The notes below the pieces were generated by a model. The model was given only the letters and a program-made list of their open reading frames with translations. It made no database searches and was not told the DNA's origin. This document shows, in pieces, positions 27,997-37,635 of a stretch of 64,000 nt of DNA. The stretch comes from Cuneatibacter caecimuris. Lineage in GTDB: Bacteria; Bacillota; Clostridia; Lachnospirales; Lachnospiraceae. Location: NCBI RefSeq assembly GCF_004216775.1, contig NZ_SGXF01000006.1:62001-126000 (forward strand), given 5' to 3'. Position 1 is the first letter of the stretch, and each line of letters begins with the position of its first letter. A program made the position numbers and the translations under genes.

Positions 27997-28830
27997 TTAG
28001 CGCGAAATATAATCGATCAGGTCAAAGTTCAGATTTTTATGGGCCAGGAACAAAGTTCCTGTTTCCTGCCCTTCCATCACTCTGGCCAGGTTCTCTATAT
28101 CTGATCCGTTGCAGATCACCATATCTGCCCCGGCGTCTGTGGCAATCCGCGCAGCCTCCAATTTCGCAGCCATTCCTCCGGTCCCCACGCCGCTGGAAGA
28201 AGTGGCCTTGCCCATCCCGGCCAGCTCTGCGGTGATTTCCGGAACCAGGCTGATAAATTCCGCCTGGGGGTTCTGGTGCGGGTCGTCGCTGTACAGCCCG
28301 TCGATATCGGAAAGCAGCACCAGAAGATCCGCCTGAATCAGCGCCGCCACCAGAGCGGACAGCCGGTCGTTGTCTCCGAACTGAATCTCATAGGTAGACA
28401 CGGTGTCATTTTCATTAACAACTGGGATCACGCCCAGTTTCAGCAGCTCTTCAAATGTATTGCGGGCGTTTCTGCGGCTTAAGTCATTCAGCATGGTATT
28501 TTTCGTCATCAGGATCTGAGCCGCGGTCTGCTGGTATTCGCCGAACAGCTTCTGATAGGTCATCATCAGACGCGCCTGCCCGATGGCCGCCATGGCCTGT
28601 TTCTCTTCCACACGGTCAGGCTTTTTGCCAAACCCCATGGCCGTACATCCCACCGCAATCGCCCCAGACGAAACCAGGACCACGTCCCTTCCCTCGCCCC
28701 GCAGATCGCACAGCAGACGTACCAGCTTCTCCAGTTTCCGCAGATCCAGCATGCCGGTGGCGGCATGGGTGAGGGAGGAAGACCCGATTTTGATCACAAT
28801 CCTTTTCTTTCCCTGCAAATGTTCCCGCAT
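27997..28830 (-). CDS. proB: Glutamate 5-kinase, short form without PUA domain
   Basis: 277 aa amino-acid kinase: N-terminal KKRIVIKIGSSSLTHAATGM, VLVSSGAIAVGC, VNENDTVSTYEIQFGDNDRL, LLVLLSDIDGLYSDDP and SSGVGTGGMAAKLEAARIA. It phosphorylates glutamate in the first step of proline synthesis. Many ProB proteins carry a C-terminal PUA domain of about 100 residues, which is missing here, as in other short forms. AAGGAG precedes the ATG. It heads the long unit ending at 15469; proA lies five genes downstream. Confidence 0.95.
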   Translation of the reverse strand: MREHLQGKKRIVIKIGSSSLTHAATGMLDLRKLEKLVRLLCDLRGEGRDVVLVSSGAIAVGCTAMGFGKKPDRVEEKQAMAAIGQARLMMTYQKLFGEYQQTAAQILMTKNTMLNDLSRRNARNTFEELLKLGVIPVVNENDTVSTYEIQFGDNDRLSALVAALIQADLLVLLSDIDGLYSDDPHQNPQAEFISLVPEITAELAGMGKATSSSGVGTGGMAAKLEAARIATDAGADMVICNGSDIENLARVMEGQETGTLFLAHKNLNFDLIDYISR

Positions 28831-28860
28831 TGGTTTTCTCCTTTGTATGAAATCTTTTCT

Positions 28861-28889
28861 ATTTTACACTATTTCATCCGATTCGTCAA
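28861..28889 (-). promoter_or_regulatory. SigA promoter of the proB operon, inside the upstream gene
   Basis: TTGACG (28889-28884) and TAAAAT (28866-28861), 17-base spacer. The -35 box and most of the spacer lie in the last codons of the upstream flavoprotein gene, and the -10 box straddles its stop. It is 31 bases before the proB start. Confidence 0.7.
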
Positions 28890-30495
28890 ATCCCGGCCTG
28901 GCATAACGGGAGATAATTTCCTCTGCCACTTTCATCCCGTCCATGGCGGCGGAGGTGATTCCTCCTGCATATCCGGCGCCCTCTCCGCAGGGGTACAACC
29001 CCTTTAGGCTGCTCTCCAGACGGTCGTCCCGGTCGATACGCACCGGGGAGGAGGTTCTGCTCTCAATGCCGGAAAGGACCGCGTCCGGCCTGTCAAATCC
29101 CTTTATTTTTTTCCCGAAAGCGCGAATTCCTTCTTCCAGGCTGACAGCCGCTTCCGGGGGGAGAATGCTGCGCAGGTCCCCGAACTGCCAGGTTCCTTTG
29201 ATTGCAGGAATGATCCGCCCCAGCCCGGAAGAAATTCTGTCCAAACAGAAATCGCCAAAGAGCTGAACGGGAATCTTCCCGTTTCCCGCCCTGTACGCAG
29301 CTTCTTCCAGCCTTCTTTGAAACTCCATGCCGGATAAGGGACCTGTTCCTCCGAAATCTTCCGGCGTCACCGTCACGATCACAGCGCTGTTTGCGTTTTT
29401 ACCGTCTCTGGCGTGATAGCTCATCCCATTTGTCGCCAGGCGGCCGGCTTCTGACGAGGCGTTTACCACATATCCTCCCGGACACATACAGAAGGTATAA
29501 ACCCCTCTTCCATTCCCACAGGTATGGGTCAGCTTGTAATCTGCCGCCGGAAGGCCGGGAAGCTCTGTGCTCCCATACTGGGCCAGGGTCACCATATCCT
29601 GGGGGTGCTCAATGCGCAGGCCCACGGCAAATGCCTTGCTGTGCATGGAAATCTGGTGCCTATGAAGCATTTCAAAGGTATCTCTTGCGCTGTGCCCTAC
29701 CGCCAGCACAACAGCTCCGGCCTCTATGGTCTTCCCGTCTTCCAAAACAATTCCGCACACCCGTCCATCCTGTACAATCAGGTCAGACGCCTTGCAGTGG
29801 AAAAGTACCTGGCCGCCCAGCCGCAATATCTCCTCCCGGATATTTTTAACGGCCCGGCGCAGCAGGTCTGTTCCGATATGGGGTTTGTTTTGCCATAGGA
29901 TTTCCTCAGGGGCTCCCGCCTCCGCCAGCAGTTCCAGAACTTTTCTGTTCCTGCCGGAGACATCCTTTACCAGAGTATTCAGCTTGCCGTCGGAAAAAGC
30001 GCCCGCCCCGCCTTCTCCGAACTGCACGTTGGAATCTGCTTTGAGCGTTCCGCTGCTCCAAAAGGCCTCCACATCTTTCAGCCTTTCTTCCACTGCCGCC
30101 CCACGCTCAATGAGCACAGGGCGGTATCCTGCCCGGGCCAGAATCAGGCCGCAGAACAATCCGGCAGGGCCGGTTCCAATGATGAGAGGCGGGCCGGAAA
30201 GAGGCTGTGTTCCTGGTTCTGGAAACCGATAGGGTCTGATATCGGCAATCGTGATTTCTTTTTTCCGCAGCCTTTTCACAAGATCGGCCTCTTGTCTGTC
30301 ATAGGGAGGCTTCATTTTAACAAAAACCTCATAGACCAGGAGCAGAGCCGGTTTTTTTCTGGCGTCAATGGACTGCTTTCTGATTGTCAGCTCTGCAATA
30401 GCTGACGGGGGAAGGCGCAGCAGAGCGGCAGCTTTCTTTCTTAATGCAGCCTCCGCGTGCCCTGGTTCCATTTTTATCTGTGTGATGCGTATCAT
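28864..30495 (-). CDS. FAD-dependent dehydrogenase-like protein
   Basis: 543 aa. A ~85-residue N-terminal domain precedes the FAD-binding motif (IIGTGPAGLFCGLILARAG). VQFGEGGAGAFSDGKLNTL, VLAVGHSARDTFEMLH and a C-terminal GEGAGYAGGITSAAMDGMKV second FAD block define the uncharacterised dehydrogenase family that NCBI names NAD(P)/FAD-dependent oxidoreductase. The substrate is unknown. It overlaps the next flavoprotein by 4 bases, so two unrelated flavoproteins are made as a pair. Confidence 0.88.
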   Translation of the reverse strand: MIRITQIKMEPGHAEAALRKKAAALLRLPPSAIAELTIRKQSIDARKKPALLLVYEVFVKMKPPYDRQEADLVKRLRKKEITIADIRPYRFPEPGTQPLSGPPLIIGTGPAGLFCGLILARAGYRPVLIERGAAVEERLKDVEAFWSSGTLKADSNVQFGEGGAGAFSDGKLNTLVKDVSGRNRKVLELLAEAGAPEEILWQNKPHIGTDLLRRAVKNIREEILRLGGQVLFHCKASDLIVQDGRVCGIVLEDGKTIEAGAVVLAVGHSARDTFEMLHRHQISMHSKAFAVGLRIEHPQDMVTLAQYGSTELPGLPAADYKLTHTCGNGRGVYTFCMCPGGYVVNASSEAGRLATNGMSYHARDGKNANSAVIVTVTPEDFGGTGPLSGMEFQRRLEEAAYRAGNGKIPVQLFGDFCLDRISSGLGRIIPAIKGTWQFGDLRSILPPEAAVSLEEGIRAFGKKIKGFDRPDAVLSGIESRTSSPVRIDRDDRLESSLKGLYPCGEGAGYAGGITSAAMDGMKVAEEIISRYARPGFDESDEIV

Positions 30496-31721
30496 AAATT
30501 TTCTCCTGCATGTTTTCCCGCAATCAGTCCGGTCGCCCAGGCCCAGTGCAGGTTATAGCCTCCGCAGAGGCCGTCGGCATCCAGCAGTTCTCCGGTCAGA
30601 TATAGCCCGGGAACAAGGAGTGACTCCATGGTATTAGCACATATTTCTCTGAGGCGGACGCCTCCCGCGCAGACCTGGGCACTGTCAAATCCCTTTGTTC
30701 CGCTGACTTCCAGGTTGAACCGCTGCATCAGCCCCAGCAGCATTCTCTGTCTGGATACCGGAATCGAAGGCCAGATCCAATCAGGTTTTATTCCTGCTCT
30801 TCCCAGCAGCACTGCTGTAAGCTTTTCAGGAAGCGCCCCGCCTAAAGCGTCAGAAATCCCTTTATAGGATTGTTTCTCCAAAAAACGGCTCATTTCTTCT
30901 GAAAATTTCCTGGGGTTTTGCTCCGGAAAAAAGTTCAATCCCACAGCAACAGGAATATGGCCTGCCAACGCTTTGGAGGCATACCGGCTCACCTGGAAAA
31001 CCGGAATTCCTGAGATTCCGTATTCCGTCAGCTGAAGTTCTCCCTGATCGCTTCCGGCTGCTTTCCCTCCGGTGAACAAAGTGACCTTTCCCTGCACCCG
31101 CACTCCCGACCAGTTTCGGAAGAATTTTCCTGCGCATTCCAGCTGGACCAGCGCAGGCACAGGCGGTATGAACGAATGTCCCAGCTGTGCTGCCAGGCTG
31201 TAACCGCTGCCGTCGCTGCCGGTTTTCGGCGCCGCACAGGAACCGCAGGACAGTACCAGCTTTCTGCCGCGGCAGCAGGCGTCCCCGGACCATACTTGAA
31301 AATCTCCGTTCGGAAGTTTCTCTGCCTTCTCCGCCCGGAATTCCGTGCGAATCGCCACTTTCAAGTAACGGCATTCCATCTCCAGAGCCTTCCGCACAGA
31401 AGAAGCCTGGCCGCTGGCCGGATACAGATACCCGTTTCTGGACATGGGCCGGATTCCCAGCTCCTCAAAAAACGCTACAATGGCAGGGGCCGGATACTGT
31501 TCTAAAACAGCGCCGATCCCTGCCGGGTCATCACTTCTGAAATAAGAAGCGTCCATCAATTCATTTGTATAATTACATTTTCCATTTCCGGTGGCCAGCA
31601 GCTTGCGGCCAGGAAGCTTTCCCTGCTCCAGTATGCACACGGAAGCGCCGCGCCGTGCCGCCGCAATGGCTGAGCACATCCCGGAGGCGCCTCCGCCAAT
31701 GACAATTAAATCGTATTTCAT
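30492..31721 (-). CDS. BaiN/HI0933-type flavoprotein
   Basis: 409 aa. N-terminal FAD motif DLIVIGGGASGMCSAIAAAR, then EQGKLPGRKLLATGNGKCNYTN and C-terminal TGELLDADGLCGGYNLHWAWATG, all typical of the HI0933/BaiN family. One member reduces bile-acid intermediates in Clostridium, but the family is broad and no bai genes are nearby, so that role should not be assumed. The start at 31721 is chosen because GGAG lies 6 bases upstream; the ATG at 31733 overlaps the upstream stop and lacks a site. Confidence 0.87.
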   Translation of the reverse strand: MKYDLIVIGGGASGMCSAIAAARRGASVCILEQGKLPGRKLLATGNGKCNYTNELMDASYFRSDDPAGIGAVLEQYPAPAIVAFFEELGIRPMSRNGYLYPASGQASSVRKALEMECRYLKVAIRTEFRAEKAEKLPNGDFQVWSGDACCRGRKLVLSCGSCAAPKTGSDGSGYSLAAQLGHSFIPPVPALVQLECAGKFFRNWSGVRVQGKVTLFTGGKAAGSDQGELQLTEYGISGIPVFQVSRYASKALAGHIPVAVGLNFFPEQNPRKFSEEMSRFLEKQSYKGISDALGGALPEKLTAVLLGRAGIKPDWIWPSIPVSRQRMLLGLMQRFNLEVSGTKGFDSAQVCAGGVRLREICANTMESLLVPGLYLTGELLDADGLCGGYNLHWAWATGLIAGKHAGENL

Positions 31722-31732
31722 TCCAGTCTCCA

Positions 31733-33388
31733 TTACAGCAGATGCAGTTTTTTCGCCAGCCTCACCAGGCGTCCGCCCATCGGCAGATCCGCAATGTCAG
31801 CTTCATCTACACATCGTAAAAGCGGTAGGAGGACAGCATATACCAGAACCGCAATGATAATTGCTGCGATCACAGAAATCAGGTTGCTGGGAACCAGATA
31901 ATGTGTCAGCTCATATGTGCCCCAGGCCGCTCCGCCCATCAGCGCCGACGCGGCAAGGGGCAGGAGAAAGCATTTGATAATTTCATACCGGAAACCCAGG
32001 TATTTTTCGATCGCCATGCAGTTCAGCGTACTCATGACTGCGCCGAAAAGAATGTATGAGAAAATCACTCCGTAAATATCCATATGCAGCAGCCACAGGC
32101 AGCCGCACAGCACAATGCAGTGCACGATCAGTGAGATCACAGCATTGCGCACCGGAATCCTCATCCTGTTGATTCCCTGCAGGATTCCGTTGGTTACGGT
32201 AGCCAGCGAGAAAAATACAACGGAAAGAGAACCGATGGTAAGATAAGACGCCGCCGCCGACTGGTCATGGGGAAACAGCAGATGAATAATCGGTCCCGCC
32301 AGGACTGTCAGGCCTACCGCTGAAGGGAGAGCGATCAGCATTGTCATTCGTATTCCGCTGCTGGCGCGGTCGATCATCTGAGCCCTGTTATTCTCACTCA
32401 TGGCCCTGGTCAGGCTGGGAACCACAGAGGAGGACAGCGCTGAAGCGAAAGCCGTGGGAACATGGATCAGCAGCAGGTATTTCCCGGTGTACACACCGTA
32501 AATGCTCTTGTATTTTTCTGCTGCCCCCACGCCTGTCATATAATTTCCAAAAATGCTGTTGTCCACCAGATCCAGCATATTGTATGCGGCGGTGCTCAGA
32601 ATAACAGGAATGATCGTCATGATGAGCATCTTTGTCATCCGCCCGTAAGATTCCTGTGCGGAAACGTGGTCATGGCGGGCGGCCCGCAGCAGATTCTTTC
32701 TGAAAGCCATGAACAGACATACACAGAACACCAGAGCGAGCAGCGCTCCGGCTCCGGTACCGATCGTCCCCCCCATAGCGCCCCAGGCAGCCGCATTTTT
32801 GGATGCCTCTTCTACAGCCTGCATTTTAAATCCGATATCGTACAGGAAATACGCTGCGGCTACGCTGATCACAGCATTGATAATCTGTTCCAGCAGTTGG
32901 GAAAAGGCGGTGGGGATCATGGTGTTCATACCCTGGAAAAATCCCCGAAGCACTCCCAGCACAGCCATCACCAGAATCGTCGGCGCAAGAGCTTTCAGCG
33001 CAAGAGCAGCCAGCGGCAGCCTGAGCACATATGTGGCCAGAGCGTCAGCCAGAAAAAAGGTCAGCGAAGAAAAAATCAGCCCGCTGACAATTGCGATCAT
33101 CAGAGCACAGTGAAACAGTCTGTAAACATTTTTATATTCTTTTCTGGCAATTCTGGAAGAAATCAGTTTGGAAACCGCCAAAGGCATGCTGTAGGAAGAC
33201 AGCAGCAGCATCAGGCTGTAAATGTTGTAGGCCGCCCCATAGTAAGTGTTGCCCTGATCTCCGATGATGTTCGTCATCGGGATACGGTACAGCATCCCGA
33301 TCAGTCTGGAGATAATGCCTGCGGCTGCCAGGATGCTGCCCTGAATAATAAATTGGTTATTTTTGTTTTTCTTTTGTTTTGCTGTCAT
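31733..33388 (-). CDS. SpoVB/MurJ-like polysaccharide flippase (MOP superfamily)
   Basis: 551 aa with about 14 hydrophobic segments. The N-terminus (FIIQGSILAAAGIISRLIGM, then PMTNIIGDQGNTYYGAAYNI) and the SMPLAVSKLISSR block are characteristic of the SpoVB/YtgP branch of lipid-linked oligosaccharide flippases. SpoVB acts in spore cortex synthesis, YtgP/MurJ in vegetative lipid II export; motifs alone do not separate them. The nearby yqfC and yqfD favour a sporulation link. It lies 24 bases after the YerB-like gene. Confidence 0.85.
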   Translation of the reverse strand: MTAKQKKNKNNQFIIQGSILAAAGIISRLIGMLYRIPMTNIIGDQGNTYYGAAYNIYSLMLLLSSYSMPLAVSKLISSRIARKEYKNVYRLFHCALMIAIVSGLIFSSLTFFLADALATYVLRLPLAALALKALAPTILVMAVLGVLRGFFQGMNTMIPTAFSQLLEQIINAVISVAAAYFLYDIGFKMQAVEEASKNAAAWGAMGGTIGTGAGALLALVFCVCLFMAFRKNLLRAARHDHVSAQESYGRMTKMLIMTIIPVILSTAAYNMLDLVDNSIFGNYMTGVGAAEKYKSIYGVYTGKYLLLIHVPTAFASALSSSVVPSLTRAMSENNRAQMIDRASSGIRMTMLIALPSAVGLTVLAGPIIHLLFPHDQSAAASYLTIGSLSVVFFSLATVTNGILQGINRMRIPVRNAVISLIVHCIVLCGCLWLLHMDIYGVIFSYILFGAVMSTLNCMAIEKYLGFRYEIIKCFLLPLAASALMGGAAWGTYELTHYLVPSNLISVIAAIIIAVLVYAVLLPLLRCVDEADIADLPMGGRLVRLAKKLHLL

Positions 33389-33412
33389 GGACCTGTTATC
33401 CTCTTTATCCTG

Positions 33413-34540
33413 TTACTGGAAATGCACTCCGCCGAACCGGTCGGACTGTACGATGCAGACCCAGGTTTTTCCCTGATTCAGGCGGATTTCTTTTCCGTCC
33501 GCGCCAAAATAATGTGTCTGTCCCCATTCAGAATCCTTCGTCCATGTCACCGGAACGGCTTTTCCTTCTGTGATAAAATACCCGTTGCCGCCGGATTGGA
33601 CATCAAAATTCAAATAGGGCGTATCGTCATAATGGGTCATGTTACAGGACTGAATGATAATATTTTTTACAGCCAGCTGCTGGTTCACAGCAGCGTCCAT
33701 ATGGGCTTCTCCGTACTGAAACCGTTTGTAAAGACCGCTGGCTGCATCGTATTCAAACCATGGCTCATTGACCGGATAGTTGGGATTTACCAGAACAGCG
33801 TCCGCGCCTCCCTTTAAATCCACCGGGCTTTCGCTGTTTTTCACAAACTGGAAATGGCCGGTATAATCGCCAGGATAAGTTGTGGAAAAACCGTTTTTCT
33901 CCATTGAGGCATCAATCCGTTCCCCGCTGGTAAATGCATTGTGAGGGGATTGTCTGTCCGATGTCCTGAAAAAGAGTTCTGATCCTGAATCGCTGAGGCA
34001 GTCAAAATGCTCGAACCCCGGGCTGTTGAGATAGGGCTGCGCATAAAAAGCCTCTCCGAAATGCCCCAGGACAGCATCGAATTCCTTGCTGAAAAAGCAA
34101 AAATAAGTCCTGGCGCTTCGCAGGGAACCGATCCTGTCCAGACCGGAATAGTCTTCAAAGACCGGCATCAGCCTGTTGATTCCTCCCTCTGCCGGCGCTT
34201 CATAGATCACGCCTGCCTTGGATAGACCGTACTGCGGGAGCGCCGCCTGCGTATTCCCGATCATCAGAGCGACAGGCCTTCTCTGAGCCTGTTCTATGCT
34301 GACAAGCTCTCCGGTCAGAAAGCTGTACTGCATGCCTTCCGGAAGCTGTTCTTTTGTCTCCCCATCTGTTGTTTCTTCTTTTGTACCGGTTTTTGTCTCA
34401 GCCTGAGTCGTCGGCGCCAGTGTTACCACCTGCCCTGTCTGGGACGGCGCAGTAGGACTTGACGCCTCTTTTCCGCAGCCGGCGGCGGCAAGCGCCATGC
34501 ATCCGGCCATGATGAAAGCCCACAATTTTTGTTTCCTCAT
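33413..34540 (-). CDS. DUF3048 (YerB-like) lipoprotein
   Basis: 375 aa. The signal peptide ends in a lipobox (LAAAGC, Cys22), followed by a Ser/Thr/Glu-rich linker of about 45 residues and the two DUF3048 halves: RRPVALMIGNTQAALPQYGL with IYEAPAEGGINRLMPVFEDY, and later FDVQSGGNGYFITEGKAVPV with WVCIVQSDR. YerB-type proteins sit outside the membrane; their role is unknown. LspA, encoded at the left of the window, would process it. Confidence 0.9.
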   Translation of the reverse strand: MRKQKLWAFIMAGCMALAAAGCGKEASSPTAPSQTGQVVTLAPTTQAETKTGTKEETTDGETKEQLPEGMQYSFLTGELVSIEQAQRRPVALMIGNTQAALPQYGLSKAGVIYEAPAEGGINRLMPVFEDYSGLDRIGSLRSARTYFCFFSKEFDAVLGHFGEAFYAQPYLNSPGFEHFDCLSDSGSELFFRTSDRQSPHNAFTSGERIDASMEKNGFSTTYPGDYTGHFQFVKNSESPVDLKGGADAVLVNPNYPVNEPWFEYDAASGLYKRFQYGEAHMDAAVNQQLAVKNIIIQSCNMTHYDDTPYLNFDVQSGGNGYFITEGKAVPVTWTKDSEWGQTHYFGADGKEIRLNQGKTWVCIVQSDRFGGVHFQ

Positions 34541-34573
34541 ATCTGTTTCCTCCGGTTCTGTTTTTTATTTCTG

Positions 34574-35074
34574 TTATCTGGTGATTCCCAGATTCTGGAG
34601 CACAGCTTCCTGGCGCTGTTCCATCACAGCCCGCTCCTCTTCCTCCATATGGTCATATCCCATCAGGTGGAGCATGCTGTGCGCGACCAGAAAGGCCAGC
34701 TCCCGCTTACGGCTGTGGCCGTATTCTTCCGCCTGGGAACAGATCTTGTCCACAGACAGCACAATATCGCCCAAAAGCAGTTCTCCGGTGTCCGGATTAC
34801 AGACATCAAAACCTTCTTCCTCCACCTTTGAAAAATCTGCCGGCGATTCAAATTCCAGCATGGGGAATGACAGCACATCCGTAGGCGCGTCAATTCCTCT
34901 GTTTTCTCTGTTGATTTCCTGAATGGAAGGGTTATCCGTCACCAGCACGCTGATTTCCGCTTCATAGGGGCACTGCTCATATTCCAGAGCTGCCTCCGCT
35001 ACTGTGCGGATCAGCAGATCCGCGTCCTCCACTCCCAATTCTTTCTCTGTTTCGTATTCAATGCTGACTGTCAT
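34574..35074 (-). CDS. ybeY: Endoribonuclease YbeY
   Basis: 166 aa. The zinc site HSMLHLMGYDH (HxxxHxxGYDH) and NRENRGIDAPTDVLSFPM identify YbeY, an RNase for 16S rRNA 3' maturation and ribosome quality control. The N-terminus overlaps the end of phoH by 17 bases, the usual phoH-ybeY order in Firmicutes. The ribosome site (GAGG) is only 2 bases from the ATG, so coupling to phoH translation is likely. Confidence 0.95.
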   Translation of the reverse strand: MTVSIEYETEKELGVEDADLLIRTVAEAALEYEQCPYEAEISVLVTDNPSIQEINRENRGIDAPTDVLSFPMLEFESPADFSKVEEEGFDVCNPDTGELLLGDIVLSVDKICSQAEEYGHSRKRELAFLVAHSMLHLMGYDHMEEEERAVMEQRQEAVLQNLGITR

Positions 35075-36068
35075 ACCCTCTTCTCACGCCCGGGCGCTTT
35101 CCCGGCTTCTCCCCTTTATTTTCGTATTCTTCATAGGCCTTCACAATCTTCTGTACCAGAGGGTGGCGCACCACGTCCTGGTTGGTCAGCTGGATCATGG
35201 CGATGTCTTCCACACGGCGGAGCACCTTCATGGCCACATCCAGTCCGGAGGCCTGTCCTCCGGGAAGATCTTTCTGAGTCTGATCCCCGGTCACGATCAC
35301 CTTGGAGCCGAAACCAATCCGTGTCAGGAACATTTTCATCTGGGCCGGCGTGGTGTTCTGGGCTTCGTCCAGAATAATATAAGCGTTATCCAGGGTCCGT
35401 CCCCGCATATAGGCCAGGGGCGCCACTTCTATCAGCCCTTTTTCTGAATTGTGCAGGAAACTTTCGGGTCCCATGATCTGATAGAGCGCGTCATACAACG
35501 GCCGCAGGTAGGGGTCGATTTTGCTCTGCAGGTCTCCTGGCAGAAAACCCAGCTTTTCTCCCGCTTCAATGGCCGGCCTGGTGAGAATAATCCTTCCCAC
35601 CTCGTTGTTTTTAAACGCCTGGATAGCCATTGCCATTGCCAGATAGGTTTTGCCGGTTCCGGCAGGCCCTACGCCGAATACGATCATCTTTTTCCGGATG
35701 GCATCAATATACTGCTTCTGTCCCAGGGTTTTCGGCTTCACCGGACGGCCGTTGATGGTCCGGCAGATTACGTCCCTGTCAATTTCCAGAAGCGCCTTGT
35801 CCTTTTCCTCAAATGCCAGGGAAAGCGCGTAATCCACATTCTGTTCCGCAATGGCATTCCCTCTCAGGGACAGCTGAAGCAGTGTATCCAGCACACTCTT
35901 GGCGCGCTGCACTGTATCGGGCCCGCCGATGATCTTCAGCTCCCCCTCACGAAAAATCATGGTCACATGAAGTGTACGCTCGATTTTTTTCATAAAAACA
36001 TCAAATTGGCCGAAGATATTTGCCTGATGTTCTGCGGGTATATCCACTATTGTTTCAATCATGCTCAT
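35058..36068 (-). CDS. PhoH family ATPase (PhoL type)
   Basis: 336 aa. An N-terminal KH-like region (about residues 1-110) precedes the P-loop ATPase: FGVGPAGTGKTYLAMAMAIQ, RPAIEAGEKLGFLPGDL, YIILDEAQNTTPAQMKMFLT and VTGDQTQKDLPG. The family is linked to RNA metabolism and usually sits with ybeY and yqfD/yqfC, as here. Alternative ATG codons at 36068 and 36062 both lie in the end of yqfD; neither has a clear ribosome site. Confidence 0.92.
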   Translation of the reverse strand: MSMIETIVDIPAEHQANIFGQFDVFMKKIERTLHVTMIFREGELKIIGGPDTVQRAKSVLDTLLQLSLRGNAIAEQNVDYALSLAFEEKDKALLEIDRDVICRTINGRPVKPKTLGQKQYIDAIRKKMIVFGVGPAGTGKTYLAMAMAIQAFKNNEVGRIILTRPAIEAGEKLGFLPGDLQSKIDPYLRPLYDALYQIMGPESFLHNSEKGLIEVAPLAYMRGRTLDNAYIILDEAQNTTPAQMKMFLTRIGFGSKVIVTGDQTQKDLPGGQASGLDVAMKVLRRVEDIAMIQLTNQDVVRHPLVQKIVKAYEEYENKGEKPGKRPGVRRGYDSQH

Positions 36069-37308
36069 TTTGTTCTGTCTGATTCTCCTTGGGCAGTAAA
36101 TTCTCCTGGGGGATCGGCCGGCGTTCTGCAGCCTGGTATACTGCGTGCACTTCCGCGCTGACAGTACAGTTATCCCCTATTATTTGTACTATAACATTTT
36201 TTGAAGATATTTGCACTGTTTTTTTTGCTAAATTTTCCAAATACTGTGCAAGTCGTTTCTCTCCTTCAGCTCTCGCCTCCTCTTCAGTGTAACGGTGCTG
36301 TTCCAGGGCATAGGCGGTATTTTCAATTGTACCCCAATAAAGAGGCAGATAAAAGTGTTCGAATAATTTCATCTGGTGTTCCTGGACCAGTTGTTCTTCC
36401 TGATCACCCGGAGTTCCGGGGGAAAACAGCGAAAACTGCCGGTCAAATACTCTGAAAAAATATCCTGTTTTTCCTGCCACAGGCTTCTGTTCCAGCACGG
36501 TCATGGAGAATGTATCCTGATATTCAGAAATTGTTTCGATCAGAACGTCTCCGTCCGCCGCCACAGATTTCTGGCTGAATATTTCCTGGGAATCATTGGT
36601 ATATTCCAGCAGCCCGCTGATCAGAACATCCCCGGCCTTGACCTCCTGACCGGCAGATACCTTCGGGGTCCCGCTTCTGGTCACAATCGACTGCACGGTT
36701 CCCGACACGTCGGCCACCAAATCGCTGGGGCTTTTTTCCTCCTCTTCTGCCTGGCCGGCAGAAAGCTTCAAATACCCGTCGTTTTCCTTGATATGTACGA
36801 CCAGCCTGGTACCGTCGATCTGTGCCGATACCCAGGTGACGTCATTGTAAGCGTTGCGGATCAGTTTTTCCAGCTGTTCGCAGCCTGCGTCAGATACCAG
36901 CATCCCGCAGTCATACCCGTTCTGCCGCAAAAATTTTCTCAGCTGCACGTCCGTATAATGCAGGTTTCCCTGAAATTCGATATCCCAAATGAACAGCGAC
37001 AGTGCGTAGAGGAGCAGAAAAAAGCAGCCGGTTCCAGCCATCATCAGCTTCCGCCTGCGGTTTCTGTACAGCCAGAACGGCAGCCCTGTCCGCCTGCAGA
37101 TGCGCAAGCGCACGCGGGATTTCCGCACAAGGCCTTTCAGCTTTTTGAAATTCTCCAGGCTGATACAGATATGATAACCGTCGTCTCTTGCCTGCAGCGC
37201 CCACAGTTCCAGTCCGTGATGCTGGCAAAGATTCAGGAAACGTTCCGGCCCGATTCCGGAAATTACGATTTCCACATATCCTGTCAGAAAACGATACAGC
37301 TTTTTCAT
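36055..37308 (-). CDS. yqfD: Sporulation protein YqfD
   Basis: 417 aa. The N-terminus MKKLYRFLTGYVEIVISG is a YqfD signature. One transmembrane helix lies at about residues 92-110, followed by a large extracytoplasmic part with WVSAQIDGTRLVVHIKEND and repeated beta blocks. YqfD is made in the mother cell during sporulation; its biochemical role is unknown. GGAGG lies 6 bases before the ATG, which overlaps the yqfC stop. A Gln/Glu/Asn-rich tail ends the protein. Confidence 0.92.
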   Translation of the reverse strand: MKKLYRFLTGYVEIVISGIGPERFLNLCQHHGLELWALQARDDGYHICISLENFKKLKGLVRKSRVRLRICRRTGLPFWLYRNRRRKLMMAGTGCFFLLLYALSLFIWDIEFQGNLHYTDVQLRKFLRQNGYDCGMLVSDAGCEQLEKLIRNAYNDVTWVSAQIDGTRLVVHIKENDGYLKLSAGQAEEEEKSPSDLVADVSGTVQSIVTRSGTPKVSAGQEVKAGDVLISGLLEYTNDSQEIFSQKSVAADGDVLIETISEYQDTFSMTVLEQKPVAGKTGYFFRVFDRQFSLFSPGTPGDQEEQLVQEHQMKLFEHFYLPLYWGTIENTAYALEQHRYTEEEARAEGEKRLAQYLENLAKKTVQISSKNVIVQIIGDNCTVSAEVHAVYQAAERRPIPQENLLPKENQTEQNEHD

Positions 37309-37598
37309 TTCCGCCCTCCCATTTCAAATGAAACAGATTCGATCATCCCGGATATTTCCAGAATCTCTGCTGTGAACTGCCGGATTATCAGACGTTTTCC
37401 GGTAATCCTCAGGTTTTTATGCTTGCCTTTCAGCAGCAGGCAGCAGTCCGTAAACTGCATAATTCCTCTGTGATTTTCTATCCGCAGCCCGCAATTCCCG
37501 ACCATCGTTACCAGTATCGCGCCGGAAACCACATCTTCAGGAAGGGAAAAATGCTCGGCCAGAGCCTGCGGCAGGGATGTAAGTTTCCTCTTGGGCAT
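37305..37598 (-). CDS. yqfC: Sporulation protein YqfC (YabP/YqfC family)
   Basis: 97 aa, a small beta-rich protein with PEDVVSGAILVTMVGNCGLR, IENHRGIMQFTDCCLLLKGK and LRITGKRLIIRQFTAEILEI typical of YabP/YqfC. It is the first gene of the yqfC-yqfD-phoH-ybeY unit. A GGGAGGG site lies 10 bases before the ATG and a sigma-E-like promoter about 40 bases upstream, consistent with mother-cell expression. Confidence 0.9.
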   Translation of the reverse strand: MPKRKLTSLPQALAEHFSLPEDVVSGAILVTMVGNCGLRIENHRGIMQFTDCCLLLKGKHKNLRITGKRLIIRQFTAEILEISGMIESVSFEMGGRK

Positions 37599-37635
37599 CC
37601 TGTTTTCACCCTCCCGGAGTTGTTGTTCACTGAAT

